Of a stretch of DNA of 64,000 nucleotides, positions 1 through 10,839 are shown in pieces. Origin of the DNA: Ramazzottius varieornatus. Lineage: Eukaryota; Tardigrada; Eutardigrada; Parachela; Ramazzottiidae. The notes below the pieces were generated by a model. It saw only the letters and a program-made list of their open reading frames with translations, was not told the DNA's origin and ran no database searches. Each line of letters opens with the position of its first letter. The first letter of the stretch is position 1. The stretch lies in the NCBI GenBank assembly GCA_001949185.1, contig BDGG01000002.1, forward strand, positions 6,600,772-6,664,771. Direction: 5' to 3'. The position numbers and the translations under genes were made by a program.

Positions 1-656
1 CCTTCCATAGATTTCCGTGGCTCGCTCGTGGAAGACGCAGAACAAATAGTGGAGGAAGTGATCGACATACCGGACGACATGCGAGATTTCTGGAACTACG
101 CCCCAAACATAAGGTAGTGGGACTACCAAAGCAAGTATAACAAGGCGTAAAACGAGATTACTCACCTTTCTGGCTGAGTATTTGGAACGGTGGTCAGTTT
201 GTTTTTTAAAGTGGCGCACACTTGCAGCCTTTGACAATGAAAGCTTGCGCGACTTGATATGATGATCTGGTTCAATTCATTTGCCTGCGTCCCGTTTACC
301 TTCATGACGTGGATTTATTGACATGGATATATGTTTTGATGTTTGATTCGTGATTTTATGCTCGAAGGGAATTCTGGAACGATCCGCCCGATATCAAGCC
401 TTTCTGGGACTACGAGAGAGACTCGAAGGACAGCACCTCAAGGGATAGCTCCTCGAGTAACCTTGCGCCTCCATCGCCCAACACTCACATAGCCAGCCCT
501 CAGACATCTTTCTCCCGGCCATCTCAAAATCTCGGCGGTAGGGGTTTCCAGGCTGGCATAGATGCAGCTATCGATGAATATGTTGACGAGTTGTTACGGC
601 AAGAATTTGCCATGAAGGCAGCTCGTAATCAGAATAGAAAAGGTTCAAAAGAATGA
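1..656 (+). CDS. 3' end of an unrecognised protein gene (partial)
   Basis: Two exons, 1-113 and 368-656, join in phase 2 across a GT-AG intron. They give about 133 codons ending at TGA 654-656. The 5' end lies outside the window. The visible part has a repeated Phe-Trp-Asp/Asn-Tyr flavour around the junction (FWNYAPN, FWNDPPD, FWDYE), then a Ser/Pro/Asn-rich stretch and a basic tail ending GSKE. I do not recognise a family. Codon use and splice signals look like those of neighbouring genes. The intron holds a hairpin-element copy (about 187-290). Confidence 0.6.
187..290. mobile_element. Hairpin MITE copy 1 (degenerate)
   Basis: The core of the family is present: AAGTGGCGCACAC on the left, a spacer resembling the family's CAATAACAATGAAA, and a decayed right arm (GCGCGACTTG, then GATCTGGTT). 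The outer ends match the family's GTTTGTTTGCC-type terminus only loosely. It lies inside the intron of the partial gene. Confidence 0.7.
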
Positions 657-1145
657 CCACGAACTGCTGTTGTTACTTGTAAGAAGTTTCGATACTTTTT
701 ATCAGTACCGTTGAGCCTCTAGCAAACGACAGTCTGTTGCCCGAAGTTAAAGCGCTTATTCACCTCCCACTTTATCTGAAGTTCCTTCCACGTTGGCCAT
801 GCAGAACAAAGAAAAGGACATTCAACCACCCAGTACTCCAGATTTAGGTTGTCCTAAGATTTTGATAGCACAGTCGCTGAAACTTGTCTCGTCTATTTTG
901 GGCATTTCGTGGTAATCGTCGCGATCAAATTGTTTAGGCGTCAGTGCGCATGATTGTTGTCCTTTCTTGTTATGTGGAGCCCTTGGTGGTCATCAGGTGA
1001 AAGTGCTGACTTCATCAGCGTGCAGTGAACGCTTTTCTGTTGATCTACAGATAAACTACTTTCCATCGGCAAGGCACACAGTTGCGCTAGTTTCGGCTGA
1101 GGGAGTTAGGTTCTTTTGCAGTTGACATTAAGTTGGTCTTCCAGG
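657..1145. other. Intergenic region, no gene seen
   Basis: No reading frame with splice or codon support was found. It presumably holds the 3' UTR of the left-hand gene and the promoter and 5' UTR of the cathepsin gene. Confidence 0.6.
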
Positions 1146-2815
1146 ATGAAATTCATTTTTATCGCCGTTTTATTCCTGCTGGGCTTGGCCCTAGTATTTG
1201 CAAAGAAAGCAAAACGCGCGGGATGTTACAACAAGGAATATGATCGTCATGTGAAACCCGTCAAGTAAGTCACCGTTAGCCACGGTTTGCCTCGCGGATA
1301 ACCGTGATCGTACAGTACTGTAGTGTACTAATATTGTCTGCTTGCTTCACGTAGAACTCGACCGCGACCCCACGAGTATCTTGGAAGGGAGAACCTTCCT
1401 GCAGCTTGGGACTGGCGGAACGTCGATGGTGTCAACTATGTATCCCCGACGCGAAACCAGCATATTCCGCAGTGTACGAAGCTATATTTATCATATTTAA
1501 CCATCGTGCTGAAGTTCGAGAAGATATCGGCATATTATTTTTTGTTTGTAGACTGCGGTTCGTGTTGGGCGATGGGCACCACCTCCAGCCTTGGTATTTG
1601 CGAGCTTTAGTTAGGCCCGGTCGGGTGGCGGCCATTTTGCTTCTCGGTCTTATGTTATCTTTTTCCAGCTGACCGAATTAATATCGCACGCAAGGGAGCT
1701 TGGCCAAGCGCATATTTGAGCCCACAAAACGTGCTGGACTGCGGTGAGGCAGGAACTTGCCATGGCGGAGGTGAGTTCGTCACCAACCATTTTGTAGCGC
1801 GTGCCGATTCTGATGCCCGGAATTGTTACAGGTGGTTTAGCTGTCTTCGAGTACGCACACAAGAAAGGAATTCCGGATGAGACATGTAACAACTACCAGG
1901 CTATTGATCAAGGTACTACACTGTGTTGGAGACCCACAACAAGATTTCCGGCGCATTGTATCCTCTTATTGGAACTGTATGTTAATTTTCGTTTAGATTG
2001 CAAGCCTTTCAACCAGTGCGGTACCTGCTCAGAATTCGGCAAGTGCTACGTGCTGAAAAACTACACGACCTGGAAGGTATAGAGAATAACGACGAATAGC
2101 TATCGTTATATTGATACTATCGGCAGGTTGACAACCAATTGATGGTAGGTTGGCGACTTTGGACCTGTTAGCGGACGAGAAAATATGGTGAGCCAAAACA
2201 TCGGATATCGTACTGTGATCTTTGATGTCTGGATGGACCAAGAGCCATTTTTTCTTTCGCAGATGATGGAGATTTGGAAACGGGGACCTATTGCGCACGT
2301 AGACCTGAAGCTCAGTGTAACTTTGAGATACCTGTACAGAGTAAATCAGCTGGCACTCTTTACAGATGCGGGATTGCTGTGACAGAGAAGTTTGATGATG
2401 TCTACACCGGTGGAATTTACAGCGAACACGTCAAAGATCCGGAAGTAAGCAAGACTAAAGAACCGTTGAAAGGCAATTTTGCAGCTCTGTAATACGCCAG
2501 CGTTTTATGAATTATGAGAATCTTGATTAGACTTTATTGCAGATAAACCATATTCTTTCGATTGTGGGATGGGGCGTGGAGCATGACACTGGAGTCGAAT
2601 ACTGGATCGGTCGCAACTCATGGGGCGAGCCCTGGGTAATTAACCATATCTATTTACAAATACGGAGAATGATCTGTACACTAGAAATTCGCTTTTAGGG
2701 AGAACACGGATGGTTCCGGATAGTCACCAGCAAGTATAAGAACGGAACCGGAAATGACTACAACCTGGCCGTGGAAAGCGATTGCGCCTACGCTGACCCC
2801 ATAGTCCCGTACTAA
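1146..2815 (+). CDS. CTSZ: Cathepsin X/Z-like cysteine protease
   Basis: Eleven exons (1146-1264, 1355-1473, 1552-1593, 1669-1770, 1832-1912, 1997-2076, 2149-2187, 2263-2294, 2366-2444, 2543-2635, 2699-2815) encode 300 aa, close to human cathepsin Z (303). It is a papain-family lysosomal carboxypeptidase. Residues 1-18 form a hydrophobic signal peptide. The very short pro-region, the [11 protein letters not shown] block and the HIP motif just before the active site are diagnostic of cathepsin X. The catalytic Cys is in CGSCWA, the His in [10 protein letters not shown] and the Asn in RNSWGEPW. The start is the only ATG ahead of a signal peptide. Exon 8 to exon 9 keeps frame only if the intron begins with GC at 2295, giving the family's GPI-x-CGI. 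The gene converges on the SMYD gene, with 124 bp between the stops. Confidence 0.93.
2295..2302 (+). other. Non-canonical GC splice donor (cathepsin intron 8)
   Basis: The intron 2295-2365 begins GCACGTAG and ends CTCTTTACAG. Using the GT four bases downstream would add four bases and shift the frame before the conserved CGIAV segment. The GC donor instead restores GPIACGIAV, matching the family. VPS4 in this window needs the same donor octamer. Confidence 0.65.
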
Positions 2816-2939
2816 AACACGACACTCCGGAAAACCTTTATTTTGTATTCAAGGCTGGCTTGTTATCTCTACTGAATGCTCAATTTTGTATAGGGCGGTT
2901 ACAGGCTTTCGAGTAATTTAGACACTGTAGTGGAAGCTT

Positions 2940-5297
2940 TTACAAGGAGTGGACCATATCAGTGGCGATCTGGCAATGCTCGGCTAACTTGCGCAGTTCT
3001 TTGCTGTTTGGGTGGTCATGTCCACATAGCTGTTCGACCTGCGTTAGGCACTCGTTGGCGTAATAATCAACTTGGTTCAAAGGGGCGAACTCCAGGGACC
3101 AAACGGCTAGATGAGTAAGGTAGCTAAGTAAGGCTGGGTCGTACTTGTTGAGGTGGGACCTGAAAAATGAAAATAACAGCTCTTTGGAGGAATTTTCCTG
3201 AAGAGTTTGAAAAGCCATTTTTATAGTACCTCATCGGAAGGACGGCTTTGCAGACACATTTGAAGGCTTCTTCCTTCATTTTCAGTCTGTCAAACAAAAC
3301 AGAAAATGAAATGGGGGACTGTTGAAGACCCATTCGATAATATTATTACCGACTTGGACATACTTCAACAGAACGGGCGCTGTTAAACTGTAGAAGAGTC
3401 CCAGAAGAAAGTTTGTTGGATGGAGGAACTTTTCCGCTAAGCCAGACAGTTGTTGCAAGTACTCCAAGTACTTGAAACTAGTCGCTGGTTGTTCTCGTCG
3501 TAGACGTTCATACTCTTCTCGTAAGGCCTTTGTGACGGCAATAGCGACTTGTAGCTCGCTATCGTTGATCCTGCCGCATTGTTCGCATGGAAGCCTGCCC
3601 CGATCGTTCAGAGGAAGAGCCATGGAGCAGTTGTCAGTGCCGCATTTGAATGCGGATTGTTCGGCAATCTATAAGTGGATTATTGCATGTTGGTTATGAA
3701 TATGGTAAGTCATGACGTCACTGCGGGAACAACCGTGAATTTTTTATGGGCCCCAGCCTCCAAGTCTTACAATTTCTTCATCTTGACATAAGGCGCATGT
3801 ACACTGGAAGCAATACTTTTCCAGTACAGCCTGCCGCTGAATTATTGAATCCCAGGCAGACACGTAGGATATTCGCACCTGTAGAGGAAACAGAAGAAAC
3901 CATCAACCACCTCAAGACCCAGTAAATTCATCGAATGAACGTATGCAGGTGCGTCAAAGACCTCCTGCGAAATAATTCATTGTTAATTTCTTCCTGAAAT
4001 CATTCCGGTTTTACTTACGTCATGCAAAGTGCTGATATTTCGATTGGCTCGTATGACTAATGCGGTCCGATCGAAAAACTGGGTTGCATTAGCATCGCAC
4101 CTGTGAAGGAAAAGATAAGGAACCATCAACCTCCTCGACACAAGAGCCAGTCAATTCATCGAATAAATGTATGCAGGTGCGTCACAGTCCTTCTGATACA
4201 TAATTCATTGTTGTTATCTGCCGCTTACGAATGATCGAAAACCGACGGGCCAAGGTAAATTCCATATCCCACTGCAATATTTGCACAATTTATATGTCAG
4301 CTTTGACAATCGTTCCACATTCGGCCCATCACCGAATGTAAAGTGCAAACAACGAATCCTTTTTTTGGCACGTCATTAGCGTACCTTGGTATTGAGAGTG
4401 TCCAACTTTGAAAGGACTCATGATGCCAAAGGAATTGATGCGAAATTTGCCGAAGATCTCCAACAGGAACTCGTCACCGTCGTTCTTTCTAAATGTCTGT
4501 CCGGCAGGGTCCACGACTTCAAACAGACTACGCCACTGCGGAAAGGTCTCGGTCCGTAGTTGAATAGCTTCTTCCGTCTCGGAGATCTTTTCTCTGTGGG
4601 ACAACAAATGGAGGAAAGTTCGGTTCGTGGGAGGAACACAATCACCGGGACCATCTTCGAGTTCCCCTTTCTAAAGAGACCCGGAAATAAAAATTAGTCC
4701 GTGTCTCCATAAACACAGAAATACAGCGATAGGGAAGTTGCAATGTCGACAGAACATGACTGCTACCATGTGCGCACAGCGTGAAGATCATACCATCAAT
4801 TTTATCTGAATCTTTATGTACATAAGCAGTAGGTCGCCGTGGAAGCTCTTGCTGTCGAATAGACGATCTCTGGTGGCTCGTTTCATAACCGGGCATTCCA
4901 GTTTGTGTCGGTCTTTCCAGTCAGCGTTCTACAGTATAAAACAAGTTCATGTGGGTATGCGAACCTTAAAATTCAGATAAGTATTCTTTCCAGAAAGAAG
5001 TATGAATCTACTATGTCTGAGATACGGTTCGACGTGGTGAGTGTTGTGTACCTGGCATTTTCTAGAGCAGTACCGAGCGCATGCACATCCACCACATTTT
5101 CGTCCTTTGGTGTTGCCTTTCATATCCAGCGGAAACTTTTCCATGCACCGATAGCAATGAGTAAGGATATGCTTCACTTTCAAAGAATAAACCCATGGAC
5201 GAGAGCGCATGATGACATCTCCAGCTGCGTATTTGAGAGGACATTCGGGAACCGGTTGGAGATCCGCTGAAGTCGAACCTCCAGACTTCGTGGTCAT
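2940..5297 (-). CDS. SMYD-family SET and MYND domain protein (probable lysine methyltransferase)
   Basis: Nine exons, 5' to 3': 5297-5052, 4928-4794, 4670-4385, 4271-4229, 4100-4019, 3878-3771, 3668-3364, 3286-3230, 3159-2940. They encode 493 aa, the usual SMYD1-3 size. The MYND zinc finger comes early (CYRCMEKF ... CGGCACARYCSRKCQ). It splits the SET domain, whose second half shows RINSFGI, GYGIYLGPSVFDHSCDANA and VRISYV. The post-SET Cys cluster (CFQCTCALC) and the helical C-terminal region (YLQQLSGLAEKFLHPTNFLL) follow. Members methylate histones or cytosolic proteins using SAM. The start is the first ATG of the frame. A donor near 5428 suggests a 5' UTR exon upstream. Introns 4 and 5 share sequence (see findings). 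Confidence 0.85.
3879..3996 (-). repeat. Duplicated intron segment, copy in SMYD intron 5
   Basis: About 115 bp of the intron 3879-4018 match most of the neighbouring intron at roughly 80% by eye. The match runs to the acceptor and the first exon bases (ACAG|GTGCGA on the gene strand). Shared blocks include ATTCATCGAAT and GTATGCAGGTGCGTCA. The exons between are not similar. Confidence 0.75.
4101..4214 (-). repeat. Duplicated intron segment, copy in SMYD intron 4
   Basis: Partner of the copy at 3879-3996. It fills nearly all of the 128-nt intron 4101-4228 and uses the same acceptor context. The two copies are in the same orientation and separated only by the 82-nt exon 4019-4100. Confidence 0.75.
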
Positions 5298-6274
5298 ATT
5301 AGAGTACCACCCGTCGTACCACCAACTTTCTAGAAAACCAAAGGACACCTACTTTCCCGAACCTGCAGACGAAGCGTAACGCTTTTTTTCACTGGTACTT
5401 TCGGGTTAAACGCAAACTTTTCTTACCTGGAAGATATACACGAAGAGAGATCGTCTCACGGTTTCATCATTTTGGCTCAGCAGAGAATCTATCGTCTAGT
5501 GAAGAGGAGACAGTGTCGGCGAAGGAGGACGAGATAGCGGGAAGTGAACAATTCGTGTTTTTCATCCGCTGGTAACTTAAAGTCGGTAAGGACCGGGCAG
5601 GTGCAACAATAAAGAGAAGTTTGAACAGTTCCGCATGTGGTGTGTGTCGAAGGAATGCAGGAGCTCGTCGCATTGTTGATCTGTTTACTCGGAGCTATGT
5701 TTAGCTTCCTGCACTCCGTATGCACAGCCAGGAATAAAACAGGACACTGACAAGGAAGAAGTTTCCGTAAATCCATGAACGATCGTAAGGGCTAACCGCA
5801 ACAAGAGCCAAGCGGAAAAGCGAAGAGTTTTACGCGCTGACGTCAGCAGCGACCTGTTCGTTTGATAATTTCTCTGTCATCCCAGTCGTTTCCTGGATCA
5901 GCCTCTGAACTAAAGCATACTTAAGTTACGTCAATATTATGATCGATTTTGCGCCTCTTACTTCCCTTTTTCCCTTTTTGTGGAATTTCATATAATGGCT
6001 CGTAAACAAAGCCGTCGCGCGGAACGATTAAATTATATTAGCACCAGAGTACCGCTGAACCACCACAAGAAAATCCAGTTGAGATATTCCGTCTCTTTAT
6101 TGATTTCCGTTTGACAAGCAATAAAAGCGCGGAATAATGCTTCGGGGAAAGAAACGATTTTACCATTCAAGAGGAAAGATATTCGTCGAAAATAAGTTAA
6201 ATCGATGGCAGCGGTTAAAAGAGGTTCTATTCTCTATCAGAGAGAAAGCCGTCAAAAGTTCCACAGAAAAGTTT
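5298..6274. other. Intergenic region, probable SMYD 5' UTR and promoter
   Basis: On the minus strand a consensus donor at about 5428 and acceptors near 5364 or 5331 suggest an untranslated first exon for the SMYD gene. A 95-codon minus-strand frame (5489-5776) has no family resemblance and was not called. The rest shows no coding signal. Confidence 0.4.
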
Positions 6275-9200
6275 TCACTCACCTTCCACCTTCATCTTTT
6301 TTGCCAGTCGGGAGCGGTAAATGTCGTTAACAAAGCGTCGTTCTGGATCGAATTCCAGCTTGATCTTGTCAGTTTCGGCATCGTCCGCCATATTGACAAT
6401 CTGTGCGATGGTCCTCAGACCCGGGTCGATTCCATCGGCGGCCTTCTGTAGTTCCGCTGCCGACTTTGGCTGCTCTTCCAGGATCAGCTTAATAACTTGA
6501 TCCAAGTCGGGGAAAGGACCTGCAAAGCTGTCAGGGGGCGGTAATTGCCTCTTCAAGTGTTCTAGTGCTTCGGGGAAGGCGTAATCCCCGCCTGGCACGG
6601 ACAAGTACCCACGATTCCTGGGTCGAGGCTTGAAGGGAAGCATGGCGGCCAAGTCGGGCATCACTACACCTGACTTGGGACCAGAGGAGGTGGTGGCTGC
6701 TCGAGTGTTCTTGAACATGTCGAATGGAGAGGGCTGTGCCAGGCTGGAAGGATTACGACATTCCAAGTAGTCCATGTTACGCAGGTCGTTATCTGTCAGC
6801 GGCGTCAGGTCCATGTAATTCCATCGGCTTACCAGCCGTGATGCCGTGAGCGAGGTGGTTACAGGTGGTTGAAGGATGTCGAGGAGTTCCGCTCGAGACT
6901 TTTCCGTTCTCTAATGACAAAAACAAACCCGGAATTACCAGAGATTTTCATACCAGAAAACGAATAATAGTTTCAAATCGAAATTATTGATAAATTGAAC
7001 TAAATGATTCGAAACCCCGGCAAACAAACTCGACGAGTTCGTTTTTCCAAGTGGCGCACGTCCTCAGTGTTACTGGCTGGGTGTGTGCGCCACTTTGATA
7101 AACGACATGGTCAATTTTGTTTGGCTTGATTCCATTTTCTACGAAATGAAAAACTTTAACCGCAGATTGGAAAAATAGTATCTTCCCTGCGGACGCTGAA
7201 ACTTTTCGCTGCTGGAAGAGAATATTATCATGATTGAATATTGTTTAAATTACCTGTATCGTATCGTAGTCACCAAACAGAACGTCATATTCCAGAATCT
7301 TTCCAGCCACGACCAGTTTATCCGAAGGAGCCAAAGACTCAGCATTCAACGCCTTCTCGACCAAGATTTTGGCATTGATCTGCTCATTTTGTAACATCAT
7401 GAAATCCAGGTATTTATCAACGAAACTCAAGTTGATTGGGTGTTTCTTGAAAACTAGTTCGAAGATTCTCAGGGCCACGCCCTTATCTTTCGTGGTGAAG
7501 TATTCCATCAGAGCTGACGCCGTATAGATTTCTTGCGTTATCCTGGGGTCAGTTCGTGCTCGCTTGAAGATCTCACGAGCTGCGTTGATGCCTTCGGCTC
7601 GTCGCATGAAGAGCATGTAGTGGATGTAGGCTAGAGTTGGGTTCTCCGTTACTTTCTTCAGACAGCGCTCGAAAATTTTCTTCACACGATCGTTCATCTT
7701 TCGGAATTCTTCAATGTCAGCGATGATGAGGTAAAAGAGGGGCCGGTCGGGATAGAGAACGATGCCGCGTTCCATACAGCAGGCAGCAGAGTCGAGCACT
7801 TCTCGTGCGGTAACGTGGTCTCCTTTCGACTGAGCCTGTAGACATTTTCGAAATTTCAACCAACAAACTCTCAGATGATTCAAGTTTGTCTTGGGGCTGT
7901 ACCTTTTCCGCTGCGTCTCGGTAATGGGCAGCAGTTTCGAGCCACATGTCCAGTCTGTAGGGCATGCACATCAGGCAGTTCTCGTAGGCGAAGGCGATTC
8001 GCCGCATCAGTTTGTTGTTATCGTCGAGCAGCAGCGGGTTTACTCGTTCGAAGTTCACCCATTTCTTCCAGTTTTCGATCTGTGGTCGGGGAAAAGGTTT
8101 ACCATTTGCACCGTCATACAGAACCGTAAAACCAATAAAAAAAAGAAGGTAAACTTCTTATGCGAAAGGGTTATGTGCGCGCCAGGTCTCTCATTACACA
8201 ATCGGGTTTTTGGTCGGAGCGGTTCAACGTTTATGGTTGCTTCCTGCAGGAAATAATCGGACTTCCGGGCAAGGGAACAAGCGCTGACTTTATGTTTTCG
8301 TGCAATATTTTACTAATTACATCACAACTATTAAATTTCATTTTAATCACGGTACTAAGCATGCAATTTGGAAAGCGAAAGTGGAACAAGAAAATCACGG
8401 GTTCGCAAGACCACAATAAGTTTGTGATTTTTTGACACTGAAATACACTAGTGTATTTTAGTATCAAAAATATCAAGTTACGGCCAGAAGCAGTCGTTGG
8501 GCATTTGCATAGGAATCGATACCAGAAACTTTATTGCTTCCCAGCTTTGCAGATAAGCGTGGTTGCTTGATTGGCCAGGGAAGACGGCCAGGTTTTCCTG
8601 GCACCTCAGAAACTAACAGTCAAACACCTCAACAACTGTACGTAAAAACTAAAATGCATACTCTGCCAAAATCTGTCGCTAAATTTGAGTGTAGGGTATT
8701 GAGGTTCCACCTACGTACACCTTTGTTCACGACGTCAACTCATTTCAGCAAAACTAGCAACCCCTTTACTTTCATGTAGGAGACGCGCTACTTCAAACTA
8801 GTTTCTATACAGAAAACCTTTGGACTTTTCAGTGTTACGATGCCAGTCCGACAGCATTATTGCCCGTTTACTGCAGATGAACCAACCCGTGCGGAGCCAA
8901 GAACTTCAGCGAACCACTGCCTTTCCATCGAACTATTGCGGTCGATACTGTCCACACGACCAAAGTTCTCCCCACCGATAAAATTCGCCTTAGTATGCCA
9001 TAAGGACTGTTCCAAGTGGGTTCGTACTTTACGCCGGGGAACCCGGAATTACTGCCTTAACGAACTACAAGCAACTTAACCTAGCTACATTAATGAGTAA
9101 CTATGACTATGACTATGAGCAACCCGAGGTCTGGCGCGCTACGGTTATCCCATTCGACAGGCTGAGGCTTAATGACGTAAAAATACCTGCTGACGCTCCT

Positions 9201-9918
9201 CGTCGAGAGTTCGAGGAGGAGAGGGAAGTTTGTCTCTGCGGAGAGCTCGAACTAGCGGCTCCAGTACTCTAGCATTCTTCTTAGCGTTAGTGTATTCGCG
9301 ACTGCGGTCAGAGGTAATCTTCTCGGCTTGGTTGGGTTGGAATCCCTGCTCGAAATGACAGTACTCTTTCCACATGAGCTCAATGTTCAGCATGGGGACC
9401 GAGACGGCTTTCTGAAACACTTCGCGAATCTTCAGGCCGCGCTGCTGTTCCGCATACGCTCCGACGGCTTCGCATTCCCTCAGAAACTTGATATAATCAA
9501 GGTACAAGGAGGACGAGTCAAGATCAAAGCCCACTCTGCCTATAGCCTGGTCGTATGCCTCGCGAATGCGCTCACGGTTGGGCAGCGAGACGGGAGGATA
9601 GTGTGAGAAGACATAGCGGACATGCTGCCGACTGAGTTCAATGGAGGGAATTTTATGCAGACAACGAGAAAACAACTTTTCCACTTCGTCAAAATGGCTA
9701 GCTTTTATCTCTTGCTCTATGTAAAGCATCCAAAAGTATGGATGAGTAGGAAAATGCGAGACAGCACGCTCCCAGAACGTCCGCATCTGGTCAACAGGAC
9801 GCGTCTGCGCATCGCGAGCCAAGGCAAACCAACCTTCTGCATCGTGCGGATTCGCTTGGAGACGCGTCTCGATCTTGGCCACCCATTCGGTCAGACCATT
9901 ATCCACATGCATCGACAT
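6275..9918 (-). CDS. CSTF3: Cleavage stimulation factor subunit 3 (CstF77, suppressor of forked)
   Basis: Four exons: 9918-9187, 8079-7903, 7835-7254, 6910-6275. They encode 708 aa (human 717). CstF77 is the dimeric scaffold of the CstF complex in nuclear mRNA 3'-end cleavage and polyadenylation. The first three exons are arrays of HAT repeats (WFALARDAQ, FWERAVSHFP, MLYIEQEI, WKKWVNFERVNPL, RRAEGINAAREIFKRAR). The last exon holds the conserved RWNYMDL block, a Pro-rich monkeytail region and the ending VNDIYRSR..KK, which matches the family end, so the stop at 6275 is credible although GTGAGT overlaps it. Intron 1 is long (1.1 kb). Intron 3 carries a hairpin MITE. Confidence 0.93.
7016..7127. 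mobile_element. Hairpin MITE copy 2
   Basis: Near-complete copy in the last CSTF3 intron. The left arm runs from GGCAAACAAACTCGACG through AAGTGGCGCACG. The right arm runs from GTGCGCCACTTTG to TTTTGTTTGG. The loop is about 20 nt. Confidence 0.85.
8080..9186. other. Long CSTF3 intron, no gene seen
   Basis: This 1.1-kb intron has AT-rich stretches and a short ACTATG triplet-of-hexamers near 9102-9118. Several open frames on the plus strand show no family similarity. No MITE copy was found. Confidence 0.5.
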
Positions 9919-10839
9919 CTTTCTTTCCTACAACATTGAACCGTCCTTGAAACACAAACATGACGAGCAATGGCAATAACGCTAATTAACAGGCGTGAGC
10001 TCAGCAATCAGCAATCAACGCTATGCTCAACATAAACTGCTCCCATTCGTCATGTTGTCGCAATCACAAAAGGAACACCACTTACTCTGCTGTTTGCTAG
10101 TCCGAGATACCGGCTGCCAACAACCTTCGTCCAACGTTCCAAAGGCAAAAGAAGGAAAAACAAGTAGCTTACACTGCGCTACGGAGCGGGGAACGCATGA
10201 CAAAAAACAAAAGTCGAATGTACTGGGTAGGACGCAGTTCCGATCTCCCGGCTCGTTCGGTGATCAATGATTTCAAAGCAATTAAAGCTCATCAGAAGAC
10301 CGTCTCCATCGACATTTTGGCCATTAACCTGGAGATAAGCGGGAGGTAACTAACGCGGAAAGCAAAACTAACTGAAGAGACAGAAGAGTGAAGACGAAGA
10401 AGTCAAAGACATCCTGAAAATTTTGTGAGTGAAAGTTCAACGCAGGTCCACCCGTGCTTGTTCCAGAGGATCCCCGGGCGTTTGAGGGGAAGGCGAAACA
10501 TAGTAATATTATGGATTACATAACACAGACTTACACATATTACGTTATGCTATGACATTACACTGGCCACGTTTCCGCAAAACACCATGAATCCTGAATG
10601 TTTTTGTTTTTTCCCAATCAGATTGATCTCGTTTCCCGAAGCTCGCTTCATCAAAGCTCGCATCCACCGCCATCAAGTAGCAGGGTCGGACCGGAAGAAC
10701 TAATGTGTAAGGATATGACGGGAAGTCATCGCGGAATACCTGTTAGCTGCTCAGACTGACCGGCGATCATCTCGTCATCCCAAGTGGGACTGTGGAGCAT
10801 CAGCAAACATTTTTGGCATCTCAGGTTCCAAAGTCCAAC
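9919..10839. other. Divergent promoter region between CSTF3 and MON2
   Basis: About 920 bp separate the two start codons, which point away from each other. No coding signal or recognised element was found. It must hold both promoters and 5' UTRs. Confidence 0.5.

Noticed and set aside
3997-4018. An extra SMYD exon within intron 5 (the EVFDAPAYV frame)
   Set aside because: It is a by-product of the duplicated intron segment. Direct splicing from 4019 to 3878 gives the expected NISTLHDVRISYV continuity.
5489-5776. A cysteine-rich minus-strand frame upstream of the SMYD start
   Set aside because: The Cys spacing fits no zinc-binding domain, and the neighbouring donor suggests a 5' UTR exon instead.
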